Notes: generated by a model from the sequence alone, not told the origin. 64,000 nt of DNA from JASHVB01 sp963762885 (GCA_963762885.1 CAVXNH010000083.1:127287-191286); one strand, 5' to 3'. Numbered from the stretch's first letter, positions 1 through 8,973 are shown. Numbers and translations: made by a program.

Positions 1-691
1 AGGAGGCGCCGAGCCGGATCGAGCCGCACGTCGCAACATACAGACCGGAGCCATGAAACAGCGGCATGCAGCTATAAAGCGTTTCCCCCGGCTTCACGCC
101 CATCGCGTTCCGCATCGGCCCGAGAAAGGTTTCAAACCGGCCGGCGAACACCCCCTTCGGCACGCCGGTCGTGCCGCTCGTGTAGATGATACCCACAGCG
201 TTGCTCGGTTCCGTGACCTCGACCTTGGGCTCCTGATCGGGCGCAGACATCAAGGTCACGTAGTCCGTATCGGCGCCATCATCCGCCAGGCCGTCGAGGA
301 TGACGCCGGTTGTCAGCGTGGGACAGGTTTCCCGCAGTGGATTGATGAACTCACTAGAGGCGCGGTCGTAGATCACCGCGCGCACACCGGCGTCCTTGAT
401 CATGTGCTCCAGCGCAGGGCCGCGCTGCCAGCGGTTCAGCGGAACGAACAGGCCGCCCATGAACAAGATACCAAGATACGTCCAGATGAACTCGGGACGG
501 TTCGCGGCCATGATCGATATCGGATCGCCGGGCTGCGCGTCGAGGCGCAGCAGGCCATTGGCCGCGCGCTGCGCGAAGGAGATGGCGTCGTCCCAGGTAT
601 ATTCCTCGTCCCTGAACTTCAGCCAGGTCTGCCGGGGATTGTCGCGCGCAAGCTGCCGCAGGCGCTGCTCGATTTCAGACTGGAGGCGCAT
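1..691 (-). CDS. Acyl-CoA synthetase (AMP-binding enzyme), N-terminal part
   Basis: The leftward frame starts at ATG 691 and is still open at the window edge, so about 230 residues are visible. It shows the AMP-binding signature IIYTSGTTGVPKG near residue 170 and a downstream PLFHGSG segment, both hallmarks of the ANL superfamily that activates carboxylates with ATP and CoA. The start is fixed by an in-frame TGA just upstream. It lies 65 bp after the monooxygenase gene on the same strand, so the two are probably co-transcribed, and the ligase may activate the acid released after ring or ketone cleavage. The substrate cannot be told. The C-terminal domain is outside the window. Confidence 0.9.
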   Translation of the reverse strand, partial: MRLQSEIEQRLRQLARDNPRQTWLKFRDEEYTWDDAISFAQRAANGLLRLDAQPGDPISIMAANRPEFIWTYLGILFMGGLFVPLNRWQRGPALEHMIKDAGVRAVIYDRASSEFINPLRETCPTLTTGVILDGLADDGADTDYVTLMSAPDQEPKVEVTEPSNAVGIIYTSGTTGVPKGVFAGRFETFLGPMRNAMGVKPGETLYSCMPLFHGSGLYVATCGSIRLGAS

Positions 692-756
692 GGCCGTCGC
701 GATCCCTTCTCAGGTCATCGACAGGGTAAAGCGCTGCGTCTCGGCGCGCGCCGCTC

Positions 757-2388
757 TCATTCGAGGCGTAGTCCTTCGTAGCCGTTGGCAACAACCTCTT
801 CGCACTTCTTGATGTAGGCCGGAATCCCTCCCACATACGGCATGAATATGCGCGGCTTTCCTGGAATATTGGCGCCGGTGTACCAGGAGTCCGCCAAAGT
901 ATAGAGCGTGCCGTTGGCAACCTCGTTCACATGCTCCACCCATCTTGCCTCATAGTTCTCCTCAGCCTCGATATACGACTTCTGCCTGCCCCTCATGTAT
1001 TCCAGGCAGTCCGCGATCCAGTTCACATGCTGCTCTATCGAAACGAACATGTTCGCCTTCACAGATGGACTTCCGGGCCCCGTGACGATGAACATGTTGG
1101 GAAAGCCAGCCACCATGATTCCAAGATATGTCAGGGGACCGTGCGACCATCGGTCCGTCAGACGCACTCCATCCTTCCCTTGAATATCGATGGAGAGCAA
1201 CGCGCCAGTCATGGCGTCGAAGCCAGTGGCGAACACGATGGTGTCGACCTCGTATTCGGTGCCACGTGTCCGAACTCCGGTGGCGGTAATCTCCTGGATC
1301 GGATCGCTTCTCACATCGACCAGCGACACGTTAGGACGATTGAACGTCTCGTAGTAATCCGTGTCCAGACACAAGCGCTTTGAGCCGATCGGATGGTCCT
1401 TGGGACAGAGAAGTTCGGCCGTCTTCTGATCCTTCACGGTCGAACGGACCTTGGCGCGGACGAACTCCGCCGCCGAATCATTCGATACCGTATTCAACAG
1501 CGCATCGTTGTAGGCCGATAGGAAGTTGATGCTGCCGCCGAGCTGCCACCGCTCTTCATACAGACGGTTGCGCTCTTCGGCCGTCGCCTCCAGCGCCGAC
1601 TTGGTCGGCTGCGGAAAGGTCGCCATCCCGAAGCCGGTCTTGAGCGCTGCCCGCCGCAGGTCCGGATAGTGTTCTTTATGGCGGCGATCCGCCTCGTCGC
1701 TGAGCGGGCCATTGGCGGCTGGAACGCTGAAATTCGCAGTCCGCTGCAACACGTAGAGATGCTTCGCTTGCGGCGCGATCTTGGGGACCATCTGCACGCC
1801 GGTGGCGCCAGTTCCAATGAGGGCGACCCTCTGGCCGACGAAATCCACGTTTTTGTGCGGCCACAGTCCAGAATGGTACCAGCGGCCCTGAAAGTTCTCC
1901 AACCCTTTAAAGTCTGGCACACGAGGAGTAGACAAGTTGCCGCTCGCCATCACGCAGAATCGCGCGGATATCGTCTGGCCACCCTCGGTCTTCAAGCGCC
2001 AAAGATTAGCCGACCGGTCGTACGTCTGGGCAACGATCCTGGTGTTGAGCTGAATGTCCGGACGTAGATCGAATGGATCGGCCACATGGTTGAGGTATTT
2101 CAAGATATCGGACTGGACCGCATATCTGTCCGGCCACCGCCATTCCTGCTGGAGCTCGTTCGAGAACGAATAGGAATATTCAAGGCTCTCCACGTCGCAG
2201 CGCGCGCCGGGATAACGGTTCCAGAACCAGGTTCCGCCGATGCCACTTCCCGCCTCGAAAGCGCGGACGCGAAGGCCCAAGGCGCGGAGACGATGAAGTG
2301 CGTACAGCCCCGCGACACCCGCCCCGACAATGATGCCATCATAGTCGGGTACGCGGTCGCTGACTTCCCCTTTGCTTGCGGCAGCCAT
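757..2388 (-). CDS. Baeyer-Villiger-type flavin monooxygenase
   Basis: A 543-residue flavoprotein. The FAD Rossmann motif GAGVAG is near residue 22, a GGTWFWNRYPGARCD block near 52, the type I Baeyer-Villiger fingerprint FQGRWYHSGLWP near 167, and a second NADPH-binding motif GTGATG near 190. These enzymes insert oxygen next to a carbonyl to give esters or lactones using NADPH and O2. GTG 2391 and ATG 2388 are both possible starts; GGAG eight bases upstream favours the ATG. It sits between an SDR dehydrogenase and an acyl-CoA synthetase on the same strand, which suggests alcohol to ketone to ester to acyl-CoA catabolism. The substrate (cyclic ketone, steroid or terpenoid) is unknown. Confidence 0.9.
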   Translation of the reverse strand: MAAASKGEVSDRVPDYDGIIVGAGVAGLYALHRLRALGLRVRAFEAGSGIGGTWFWNRYPGARCDVESLEYSYSFSNELQQEWRWPDRYAVQSDILKYLNHVADPFDLRPDIQLNTRIVAQTYDRSANLWRLKTEGGQTISARFCVMASGNLSTPRVPDFKGLENFQGRWYHSGLWPHKNVDFVGQRVALIGTGATGVQMVPKIAPQAKHLYVLQRTANFSVPAANGPLSDEADRRHKEHYPDLRRAALKTGFGMATFPQPTKSALEATAEERNRLYEERWQLGGSINFLSAYNDALLNTVSNDSAAEFVRAKVRSTVKDQKTAELLCPKDHPIGSKRLCLDTDYYETFNRPNVSLVDVRSDPIQEITATGVRTRGTEYEVDTIVFATGFDAMTGALLSIDIQGKDGVRLTDRWSHGPLTYLGIMVAGFPNMFIVTGPGSPSVKANMFVSIEQHVNWIADCLEYMRGRQKSYIEAEENYEARWVEHVNEVANGTLYTLADSWYTGANIPGKPRIFMPYVGGIPAYIKKCEEVVANGYEGLRLE

Positions 2389-2391
2389 CAC

Positions 2392-2702
2392 GATTGCTCC
2401 AGCTTCGGGCCGTCCAGAGAATGGATTCAGCGCGGCGAGCTCTGTGCGGCAGGTCGAAACGCATCCGGGTGAGATTCGCCGACAGTGTCACCGCGAGACG
2501 CTGACGCGGTCTTTATGCTGCGCCTCATGGGCTTCCTCCTCATTGTTATCCTTACCTGGTAGCTTAGGTGTTTCCGCGCAGCAAAACAAGTGTTAGTTTG
2601 GGCGCCGCGAAAACGCGTATCCGGGTTTGGATCGAGATGGAACTCTCAGGCGCTTCTGGCGGCGACCGCCCGCTGGGTTTCTTTCCCGAGCCCGTCGAGC
2701 TT
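2392..2702. other. Non-coding gap between SDR and monooxygenase genes
   Basis: About 310 bases without a convincing gene. Small open frames on both strands have no recognisable product. The right part borders the SDR stop codon at 2703. No clear hairpin terminator is seen, so read-through into the monooxygenase gene is possible. Confidence 0.5.
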
Positions 2703-3481
2703 TCAGATCGAGCGGCGCGATGTCAGGCCACCATCGATGGTGACGATGGTTCCGGACGTGTAGGCCGAACGCGGCGAGGCAAGGAATGCGAACAGGTCGG
2801 CGACCTCCTGTACGCTCGCGGCGCGGCCAAGCGGGTAGGCGGCCAGAAGGTCCGTGTAACGGTTCTCGTCGTCCCACTGCTCCCTGGCGCGGGTCTTCAT
2901 GATTTTGACGATGCGCTCGGTGGCGACCGGACCTGGATTGATGCCGAGCACGCGGATTCCGTCGTCGAGGCTGCGTCCGCCGAGCGCGCGCGTGAATGCC
3001 ATCAATGCAGCATTGCCCGTCGATCCGGCGATGTAGCGGAAATCGAAATTCTCCCCGCCATTGCCAATGTTGTTGAGGATCACGCCCCCGCCTGCGGTCT
3101 TCATGGAGGCATAGAAGGCTCGGCAAATGTCGATGTAGCCGAAGACTTTGACCTCCCACCCCTTTCGCCAAGCTGCCTCGTTGACCTGCCACAGATCGCC
3201 GCCGGGAATGGCGCCGGCATTGTTGACGAGGATATCGATCCGCCCCGCGGCCTTGTGAATTGCTTCGGCGGCCCCGGCCGCGGCGATGTCCTGCTCTTGG
3301 ACCGCCACCTGAATGCCATGCTCCTTGTGCAGGCTTTCCGCCAAGGCCTGCATCTTGCCGCCGGAACGGGCGACGAGATGAAGGTCGGAGCCTTCTTCGG
3401 CGAAGACTCTCGCGAGACCCTCGCCAATACCTTGGGAGGCTCCCGTAATCAGGACTTCTTGCCGCGCAACTGAAGATCCAT
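2703..3481 (-). CDS. SDR-family oxidoreductase, frameshifted near its start
   Basis: Classical short-chain dehydrogenase/reductase of about 258 residues using NAD(P)H. Visible are the cofactor motif TGASQGIG, the NNAG motif (VNNAGAIPGG), a serine segment (NIGNGG..IAGSTGNAALMAFTRAL) and the C-terminal TIDGG. The SDR catalytic YxxxK is not obvious: the expected position reads IAGSTGNAA, so activity is uncertain. The natural start ATG 3481 (MDLQLRGKK) is separated from the body by an apparent one-base deletion near 3452-3460. Without it the frame would continue straight into VLITGAS. It heads the leftward cluster with the Baeyer-Villiger enzyme and probably acts on the same substrate series. Confidence 0.8.
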
Positions 3482-3492
3482 GGGTTCGTACC

Positions 3493-3760
3493 CTACACTT
3501 GGCGAATGGTCCGCTCAATGTCCGCGATGGCCTCCGGGTTGACAAGCGGGGAGAGGCCACGGGAGGCGTGTCGGAATAGTCTCTGCGGACGGCGCGATGC
3601 ACGATCTTGGAACTGCGCGTCTTCGGAAGCTGCGGCACGTCGAAGACGCTAAGGGCCTGCAAGACGTTCCAATGGCCGCAGCCTCCAGAAGCCCGTCGAT
3701 CTCGACGAGGATTTGCTCGACCTTCGCCGGTCGGACGCGCTTGCCAGAGACCTTGACATA
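3493..3760 (-). pseudogene. Relic of an acyl-CoA synthetase C-terminal domain
   Basis: Three reading frames together spell the end of an ANL-family ligase: KVSGKRVRPAKVE (the hinge and C-terminal-domain motif), then VPQLPKTRSSKIVHRAVRRD (the conserved lysine region), then VNPEAIADIERTIRQV followed by a stop at 3493. At least two frameshifts separate the pieces and no N-terminal adenylation domain precedes them, because a rightward gene begins at 3922. This is a truncated decayed copy, not part of the intact ligase at the left edge. Confidence 0.7.
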
Positions 3761-3921
3761 GCATGGTCTCGCCAATGTGGAGGGTCGCCGATCAGCATCG
3801 GCCTTGGCAACAGAATTGGCGATCTCAACCCTCGCGCGCGTTTCCAGTCGGCGCGAAACTCCGTTAGCTTGTCCGGAAATAGCCCGGCACCAAAGCCGGG
3901 ACATCAGGGAGAAGTCCGATC

Positions 3922-5142
3922 ATGCCACCGACCCGACGCGCCGTGCTCGGCGCTGCCGCTGCCGCTGCCATCGTGCCTGTTCGTCGGCCAAGAGCCCAGA
4001 CCCGTCCGGTGATCCGCATCGGTGTCATCAACGACCAATCGGGCGTCTATCGCGACGTCAACGGCCCCACCAGCGTCGCCTGCACCCGGCAGGCGATCCA
4101 GGAATTCGCCGCCGGAAGTTTCGACGTGGAGGTTCTGACTGCGGACCACCAGAACAAGCCGGATATCGGCGCGGCGATCGCGCGGCAGTGGCTCGATCAG
4201 CAGGGCGTGGATTTCATCCAGGACGGCGCATCCTCGGCGGTGGCGCTGGCGATCAGTGCGATCTGCAAGGAGCGCAACAAGGTCTTCGTGCCGACCAGCA
4301 CAGCGACCTCTGACCTGACCGGCAAGGCCTGCACGCCGAACACCATTCACTGGGTGTATGACACCTATATGGAGGCGCGATCGACCGGCGGTGCCATGGT
4401 GAAGGCGGGTGGGGATACATGGTATTTCATTACGCCCAACTACGCCGCCGGCCTCGCCTTCCAGCGCGATACCACGAAGTTCGTGGCGGATGCCGGGGGC
4501 ACGATCCTCGGCGCCCATCTGTATCCGTTTCCCGAGACCACCGACTTTTCCACGGCGCTGCTGGAGGCGAAGGCGTCGGGGGCGAAGATCCTGGGCATCG
4601 CCGGGGCTGGCGGCGACCTGATCAACATCGTCAAGCAGGCGCACGAGTTCGGCGTGCAGCAAACGATGAACCTGGCCGCGCTCATCGCCTATTCCACCGA
4701 CGTGCACGCGATCGGGTTGGAGACCGCGCAGGGGCTGCGGCTTTCAGAGACCTACTATTGGGATCTGAACGACCGTACGCGGTCCTTCCAGAACCGCATC
4801 AAGGACAAGGTCACGCTGTGGCCCAATATGTCGCAAGCCGGGAACTACTCCTGCACGTTGCACTATCTGAAGGCGGTGCAGAGTATGGGCGCCGCGGCGG
4901 CCAAGGCGGATGGCGCGGCGACGGTGGTTCGCATGAAGGCGATGCCCACGGACGACGATTGCTTCGGGCAGGGGCGTATTCGCGAGGACGGACGTAAGAT
5001 CCACCCGGTCTTCCTGTTCGAAGTGAAGCAGCCGTCCGAAAGCAGTCAGGCTTGGGATTTGTACAAGCTGATCGCGACAACGCCGGCAGAGGACGCGTGG
5101 CGGCCGCTGTCGGAACAAGCCTGTCCAATGCTGAAGGTGTAG
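3922..5142 (+). CDS. ABC transporter substrate-binding protein, branched-chain amino acid/amide type
   Basis: A 406-residue periplasmic binding protein of the type I (LivJ/urea/amide) fold. The N-terminus has a twin-arginine-like export signal (PTRRAVLGAAAAAA) ending near ARAQT. The mature start IRIGVINDQSGVYRDVNG and the central TSTATSDLTG segment are typical of the Peripla_BP_6 family. GGGAGAAG lies eight bases before the ATG. No permease or ATPase gene follows, so the importer partner must be encoded elsewhere or this is an orphan receptor. The ligand is unknown. Confidence 0.88.
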   Translation: MPPTRRAVLGAAAAAAIVPVRRPRAQTRPVIRIGVINDQSGVYRDVNGPTSVACTRQAIQEFAAGSFDVEVLTADHQNKPDIGAAIARQWLDQQGVDFIQDGASSAVALAISAICKERNKVFVPTSTATSDLTGKACTPNTIHWVYDTYMEARSTGGAMVKAGGDTWYFITPNYAAGLAFQRDTTKFVADAGGTILGAHLYPFPETTDFSTALLEAKASGAKILGIAGAGGDLINIVKQAHEFGVQQTMNLAALIAYSTDVHAIGLETAQGLRLSETYYWDLNDRTRSFQNRIKDKVTLWPNMSQAGNYSCTLHYLKAVQSMGAAAAKADGAATVVRMKAMPTDDDCFGQGRIREDGRKIHPVFLFEVKQPSESSQAWDLYKLIATTPAEDAWRPLSEQACPMLKV

Positions 5143-5415
5143 CGGCGTGGGTCGCATTCGCGGAACGCGGCCAGCTCCCTGCGATCTTTCAGACACTTGG
5201 TCCTGACACTGCTCTCATGATCGGATTGGATCATCTGAAGATTGGAAATGGACTGTGTCGTTTCCACAGTTTCAAGAGCCGTCCATACAAAGGATTTTAT
5301 TGATCGTTGGTCAGGTCCGGGTCGGTCGCTTTCATCAAGCCACAGCGCGTGTTCCCTGGCGGAACCGTGTGGCGTTGCAGATGAGAGAGCGCACAGACGA
5401 CCAATCGCCTCAGCC

Positions 5416-5491
5416 CTGCATCCGCCGGTTGGCAAAAAACGGCTCGCCCAACCGTGCGGAGCCAACCAGGGATGCAGATTTTGCCAACCGG
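5416..5491. repeat. Interleaved inverted repeats (pseudoknot-like order)
   Basis: CTGCATCC (5416-5423) is complementary to GGATGCAG (5470-5477), and CCGGTTGGCAAAA (5425-5437) is perfectly complementary to TTTTGCCAACCGG (5479-5491). Arms occur in the order a-b-a'-b', which would fold as a pseudoknot rather than a simple hairpin. Between them GGCTC/GAGCC (5441-5445/5459-5463) can form a small stem. The role is unknown: a structured RNA, or a recombination or protein-binding site. Confidence 0.5.
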
Positions 5492-5519
5492 ATATTGGAA
5501 TCAACGAATAACCCAAGAA

Positions 5520-5563
5520 CTTCTAAGCTGCGGGTCGAACGTTCGAGTCCTTTAGGGCGCGCC
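5520..5563 (+). other. tRNA 3'-half-like sequence, possible attachment-site remnant
   Basis: From CTTCTAA (anticodon-loop-like, would read TCT) the sequence continues through a variable-loop-like GGGTC, a T-loop GTTCGAGTC with four of five T-stem pairs possible, and an acceptor-like end finishing in GCGCGCCA. The 5' half of a tRNA is absent: the bases before CTTCTAA do not pair with GCTGC. Tyrosine-recombinase elements often leave exactly this segment, anticodon loop to CCA, as one att site. No integrase gene is in the window. Confidence 0.45.
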
Positions 5564-5674
5564 ATATTTCAATCGGTTGGGCGAAGGGCGGTTGTCACAG
5601 TCGTCATAGGTTGTCAGAACGCCGATGGGATGACTGGCGGATCACTTTGCCGGCTATCCTAAAAGGGGGATCCC

Positions 5675-7072
5675 ATGGCGGCAACACGAGAGGGTGCGAT
5701 TGCGCGCGCCCGAACAGGCTTCGACGACGGCAGTTTCATCGAGCGCCTGCGCACGCTCGTGGCGGTTCCCACCGAGAGCCAGCCGCCGCTACGCAAGCAG
5801 GAGCTGGAACGCTATTGCCATGACGTCTGCGGGCCGATGATCACGGAGCTGGGTTTCACCACCCAGATTCTCGACAATCCCGATCCCATCCACGGTCCCG
5901 TGCTGATCGGCACACGCATCGAGGATGCCGCGCTCCCGACTGTGCTGATCTACGGCCACGGCGACGTGGTGCGCGCCATGCCGGAACGCTGGCGGCCAGG
6001 CCTCGACCCCTGGACCCTCACCATCGAGGGCGACCGTATCTACGGCCGCGGCGTGGTCGATAACAAGGGCCAGCATTTGCTCGCCTTCGAGGCCCTGCGC
6101 GCCGTCCTGGCAGAACGCGGCCGGCTCGGCTTCAACGCCAAGATCATGGTCGAGACCGGCGAGGAAGCCGGCTCCCCCGGATTGCTGCCATTCCTGCGCC
6201 AGCATCGCGACCTCTGCGCCGCCGATGTATTCATCGCCCTGGACGGACCACGCCAGAGCATCTCGGTTCCGGACATTACGTTGGGCACCCGCGGCGCCGT
6301 CGCCATCGACCTTGTCGTCGATCTTCGCGAGGGCAGCCATCACTCCGGTCACTGGGGCGGCTTGCTCGCCGATCCAGGCGTCATCCTGGCGCACACCATC
6401 GCCAGTATCGTCTCGCAGGACGGGCGCATCCTGGTGCCGGGCTGGACCCCCGCCGTCATCTCCAATTCCGTCCGGCAAGCCAGCCACAACGTCGTCATCG
6501 AAGACCAGCCGGGCACACCGGTGCCGGACCCCGGCTGGGGTGAGCCGGGCCTGTCGCGTTCCGAGCGCATCTACATGTGGAGCAGCGTCATCGTGCTCGC
6601 CAGCATCTCGGGGCAACCGGAGGGACCAGTGAACGCCGTCGCCGGCAACGCCCGCGCCCGAATGCAGATCCGGCACACCGTGGACGTGAAGGCCGAGACC
6701 ATCGTGCCGGCACTGCGCGCGCATCTGGACGCCCAGGGCCTCGGCGTCGTGCAGATCGTGCAGGTGACCGAGCGCGACGCGTTCCCCGCCTCGCGCACCG
6801 ACCCCGACGATCCGTGGGTACGGCTTGTCGCATGCTCCATGCAACAGACCGCCGGCCGGCCGCCGAACATCATCCCCAACATCGGCGCTTCGGGACCATC
6901 GGAATACTTCAAGCAGGTGCTTGGCGTTCCCGTGATGTGGATACCGCACTCCTACGGCGGCTGCGGCCAGCACGGACCTGATGAGCATGGGTTGGGATCG
7001 CTGTTCCGGGACGGCCTCGGGCTGATGGCCGGCGTGTTCTGGGACATCGGAGAGCAAGGCCGCCCCGCATGA
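5675..7072 (+). CDS. M20-family metallopeptidase/amidohydrolase
   Basis: A 465-residue zinc-dependent hydrolase of the M20 (dipeptidase/ArgE/CPG2) family. The first metal ligand lies in YGHGDVV (near residue 96), the bridging Asp in GRGVVDNKGQ (near 125), and the catalytic/metal Glu pair in ETGEEAGSPG (near 155). The dimerisation-domain segment (GSHHSGHWGG) and the C-terminal His in WIPHSYGGCGQHGPDEH are also present. An AGGGGG ribosome-binding site precedes the ATG. It stands alone and is convergent with the DUF2384 gene. It probably cleaves a peptide or N-acyl amino acid in the cytoplasm; the substrate is not evident. Confidence 0.9.
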   Translation: MAATREGAIARARTGFDDGSFIERLRTLVAVPTESQPPLRKQELERYCHDVCGPMITELGFTTQILDNPDPIHGPVLIGTRIEDAALPTVLIYGHGDVVRAMPERWRPGLDPWTLTIEGDRIYGRGVVDNKGQHLLAFEALRAVLAERGRLGFNAKIMVETGEEAGSPGLLPFLRQHRDLCAADVFIALDGPRQSISVPDITLGTRGAVAIDLVVDLREGSHHSGHWGGLLADPGVILAHTIASIVSQDGRILVPGWTPAVISNSVRQASHNVVIEDQPGTPVPDPGWGEPGLSRSERIYMWSSVIVLASISGQPEGPVNAVAGNARARMQIRHTVDVKAETIVPALRAHLDAQGLGVVQIVQVTERDAFPASRTDPDDPWVRLVACSMQQTAGRPPNIIPNIGASGPSEYFKQVLGVPVMWIPHSYGGCGQHGPDEHGLGSLFRDGLGLMAGVFWDIGEQGRPA

Positions 7073-7124
7073 CGCGCCGCCCGCGCGAACACCCCTGGAG
7101 GGAAATTCTCACGTAGCGGTTCGA

Positions 7125-7505
7125 TCAAGACCGTCCCGTGCTTTGGGTCCATCGTCTGACCTGGCGGAGCAACTCCGCCATGCCGCGGGTGCTGCCAGTC
7201 ATCATTTGCAGCGGTGCATTGCCACCGAAGAACGGACCTGGATTTGCAGTTTTGATCCAGTGCGCAATGCCAAACCTGGGGTTCAGCTCATGCAATGCTT
7301 TGTCCAGCTCAATCAGGTAACCAACCCGCGTCAAACGGTCCTCTGACCATTCTAGCATAGTGAAGTCGCCTGCCTCCGCGGCGATCAGGGAAGCTGCATC
7401 ATATCGATCAAGCTCCCATGCGCCCGCGATCCGGCGGAGCGCCGCCACAGCCACCTCGGCGGTCGGCCGAACAGACACTCCCTGAGCAGCCAATGGTTCA
7501 TTCAT
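7125..7505 (-). CDS. Orphan antitoxin, Xre/MbcA/ParS (DUF2384) family
   Basis: A 126-residue protein whose C-terminal half matches the toxin-binding domain of Xre/MbcA/ParS antitoxins: RVGYLIELDKALHEL, IAHWIKTANPGPFFGG, APLQMMTGS and a final LLRQVRRW. Such antitoxins normally neutralise a neighbouring RES-domain NAD-degrading toxin. No RES gene is visible on either side (an M20 gene end and an insertion sequence flank it), so it appears orphaned, possibly by the nearby transposition. Confidence 0.75.
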   Translation of the reverse strand: MNEPLAAQGVSVRPTAEVAVAALRRIAGAWELDRYDAASLIAAEAGDFTMLEWSEDRLTRVGYLIELDKALHELNPRFGIAHWIKTANPGPFFGGNAPLQMMTGSTRGMAELLRQVRRWTQSTGRS

Positions 7506-7644
7506 CGCAGGAGCTCACAAGTGTGTGATCAGCGTCGTATGCGGCGCCTGGTCTGATTGTGCCATCGCCTGCGTACACTGCCAACGTGACCAAGCATCGG
7601 TAGCGGCAAGGAAGATAGCGACATCATCAGACACATTCCGGCTT

Positions 7645-8973
7645 AGGACCCGGGCCAAAATTAGCAGGTCGTCGGTTCTGTTCTCATCCGGAATCGAGGG
7701 ATGGTGAGATCGTATAATTCCATTCGCCGTGGAATTTGTCGCACCTCAGGTTGAGGGCCTCGATCTCGTCGTCGCTGACGGTCACGCCCTTCGGGTAGAG
7801 GTTGTCATCGATGCGACAGGCAACGCTCAATCCAGTCTTGGTGGTCGTGGCGCCGATCAGTTGCACGATCACCTGATGGCTGACCAACGGCTTGCCGCGC
7901 CAGTTCTGGGTGATGAAGGCGAACAGCCGGTGCTCGATCCGGTTCCACTTGCTGGTGCCAGGGGGCAGATGTGCCACGGTGATCGCCACGCCGATCTCAT
8001 TGGCCAGCTTCTGCAACTCCCACTTCCACAGCCGGACACGGACGCCGTTGCTGCCGCCGCAGTCAGCCGTGATGAGCAGGCGCTTTGCGTGTGGATAGCG
8101 CGACTGGCCAAGTTCGTGCCACCACCGCCGGATGCTCTCGACGGCAAAGGCTGCGGTGTCATGATCGATCCCCACGCTGACCCAGCCGGCATTGGCGGCG
8201 ATATCGTAGACGCCATAGGGCACGGCCTTGCCAAGCTCCGGGATCTTGAAGTCATGCACCCGCACCAGCTCGGGATTGCCCTTGGGCCGCAGTTCCCGGC
8301 CACCGTTCTTGAAGTCGCCAACAAGCTCTTTCTTCTTGGTGTCTACCGAAATCGCCGGCTGCTTCTTGGCCTGGAACGCTTTGATCCGGGCATTGATGTG
8401 CTCAAACTGGGCATCGCGGTCCGGGTGATGGCTCCCCTCACGCGTCTTACGGTTGGCCTGCAGGCTGAAACCGAGCCCTGCCAGCAATCGGCCGACCAGT
8501 TTGTGGCTGACCTGGAAGCCGCGCCCGCTCAACGCTTCCGCTAAATGGCGTTGGCTCCGGCTCACCCACAGCAGCGCCGCCTCAGGGTCACCGCGGATGG
8601 CCGAGGTCACCAAGTCCTGCAATGCCGCCAGCAGACCGGGTTGCTTCGTCGTCGCCGGCTTGCGCCCGGCACCGGAGCGGCGCACACGCCCAGGCCGGTC
8701 ATCGTGCCGCGTGGTCAGTTCGGCCAAACCTCGGCCGATCGTGCTGCGGGCCACGCCAGTGGCCACCGACGCCGCGGCTATGCCACCATGTCCTGCCGCC
8801 TTCGCCTCGCTGGCCGCAACCAGCCGACGCGCGCGCTCGTCAAGAAACGGCGACAGCGCGACAAACCGGGATCGGATGGCTGCAACGTCGATCACCTGGC
8901 GATGCTAGCGCCCCCTCAGGCCGCGCCGCATCCGCTATCATGGAGTTGATCCTTGCGAATACGGCCCCGTCCT
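7645..8973 (-). mobile_element. ISAzo13-type insertion sequence
   Basis: A single transposase gene is bounded by imperfect inverted ends: 7645 onward begins AGGACCCGGGCC, and the other end read inward from 8973 begins AGGACGGGGCC. Both ends continue with a related TT-GC-AGG-TC pattern. No target duplication could be recognised, so the exact limits are approximate. Assignment rests mainly on the transposase family. Confidence 0.6.
7684..8895 (-). CDS. ISAzo13-family transposase
   Basis: A 403-residue DDE transposase. An N-terminal helix-turn-helix region (GIAAASVATGVARSTIGRG) is followed by VSHKLVGRLLAGLGFSLQAN and the catalytic core with ISVDTKKKEL, LITADCGGSNG and KWNRIEHRLFAF supplying the D, D and E residues. 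This layout is that of the ISAzo13/Rhodopirellula-type family. The frame is intact, so the element could be active. It fills nearly all of the element and has no accessory gene. Confidence 0.9.
   Translation of the reverse strand: MIDVAAIRSRFVALSPFLDERARRLVAASEAKAAGHGGIAAASVATGVARSTIGRGLAELTTRHDDRPGRVRRSGAGRKPATTKQPGLLAALQDLVTSAIRGDPEAALLWVSRSQRHLAEALSGRGFQVSHKLVGRLLAGLGFSLQANRKTREGSHHPDRDAQFEHINARIKAFQAKKQPAISVDTKKKELVGDFKNGGRELRPKGNPELVRVHDFKIPELGKAVPYGVYDIAANAGWVSVGIDHDTAAFAVESIRRWWHELGQSRYPHAKRLLITADCGGSNGVRVRLWKWELQKLANEIGVAITVAHLPPGTSKWNRIEHRLFAFITQNWRGKPLVSHQVIVQLIGATTTKTGLSVACRIDDNLYPKGVTVSDDEIEALNLRCDKFHGEWNYTISPSLDSG

Larger units (their letters stand above)
5143..5674. other. Long non-coding stretch with structured repeats and a tRNA-like segment
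   Basis: No gene can be supported here. The stretch is less GC-rich than its surroundings. It carries a set of interleaved inverted repeats (5416-5491) and a sequence like the 3' half of a tRNA (5520-5563). CGCCCAACCG at 5445 also recurs inverted at 5574-5583. The right end supplies the AGGGGG ribosome-binding site of the peptidase gene at 5675. Confidence 0.6.

Noticed and set aside
5520..5563. A complete tRNA gene
   Set aside because: Only the 3' half can be folded; no acceptor or D-arm 5' half precedes it.
7072..7684. RES-domain toxin partner for the DUF2384 antitoxin
   Set aside because: No open frame on either side has RES motifs or suitable length.
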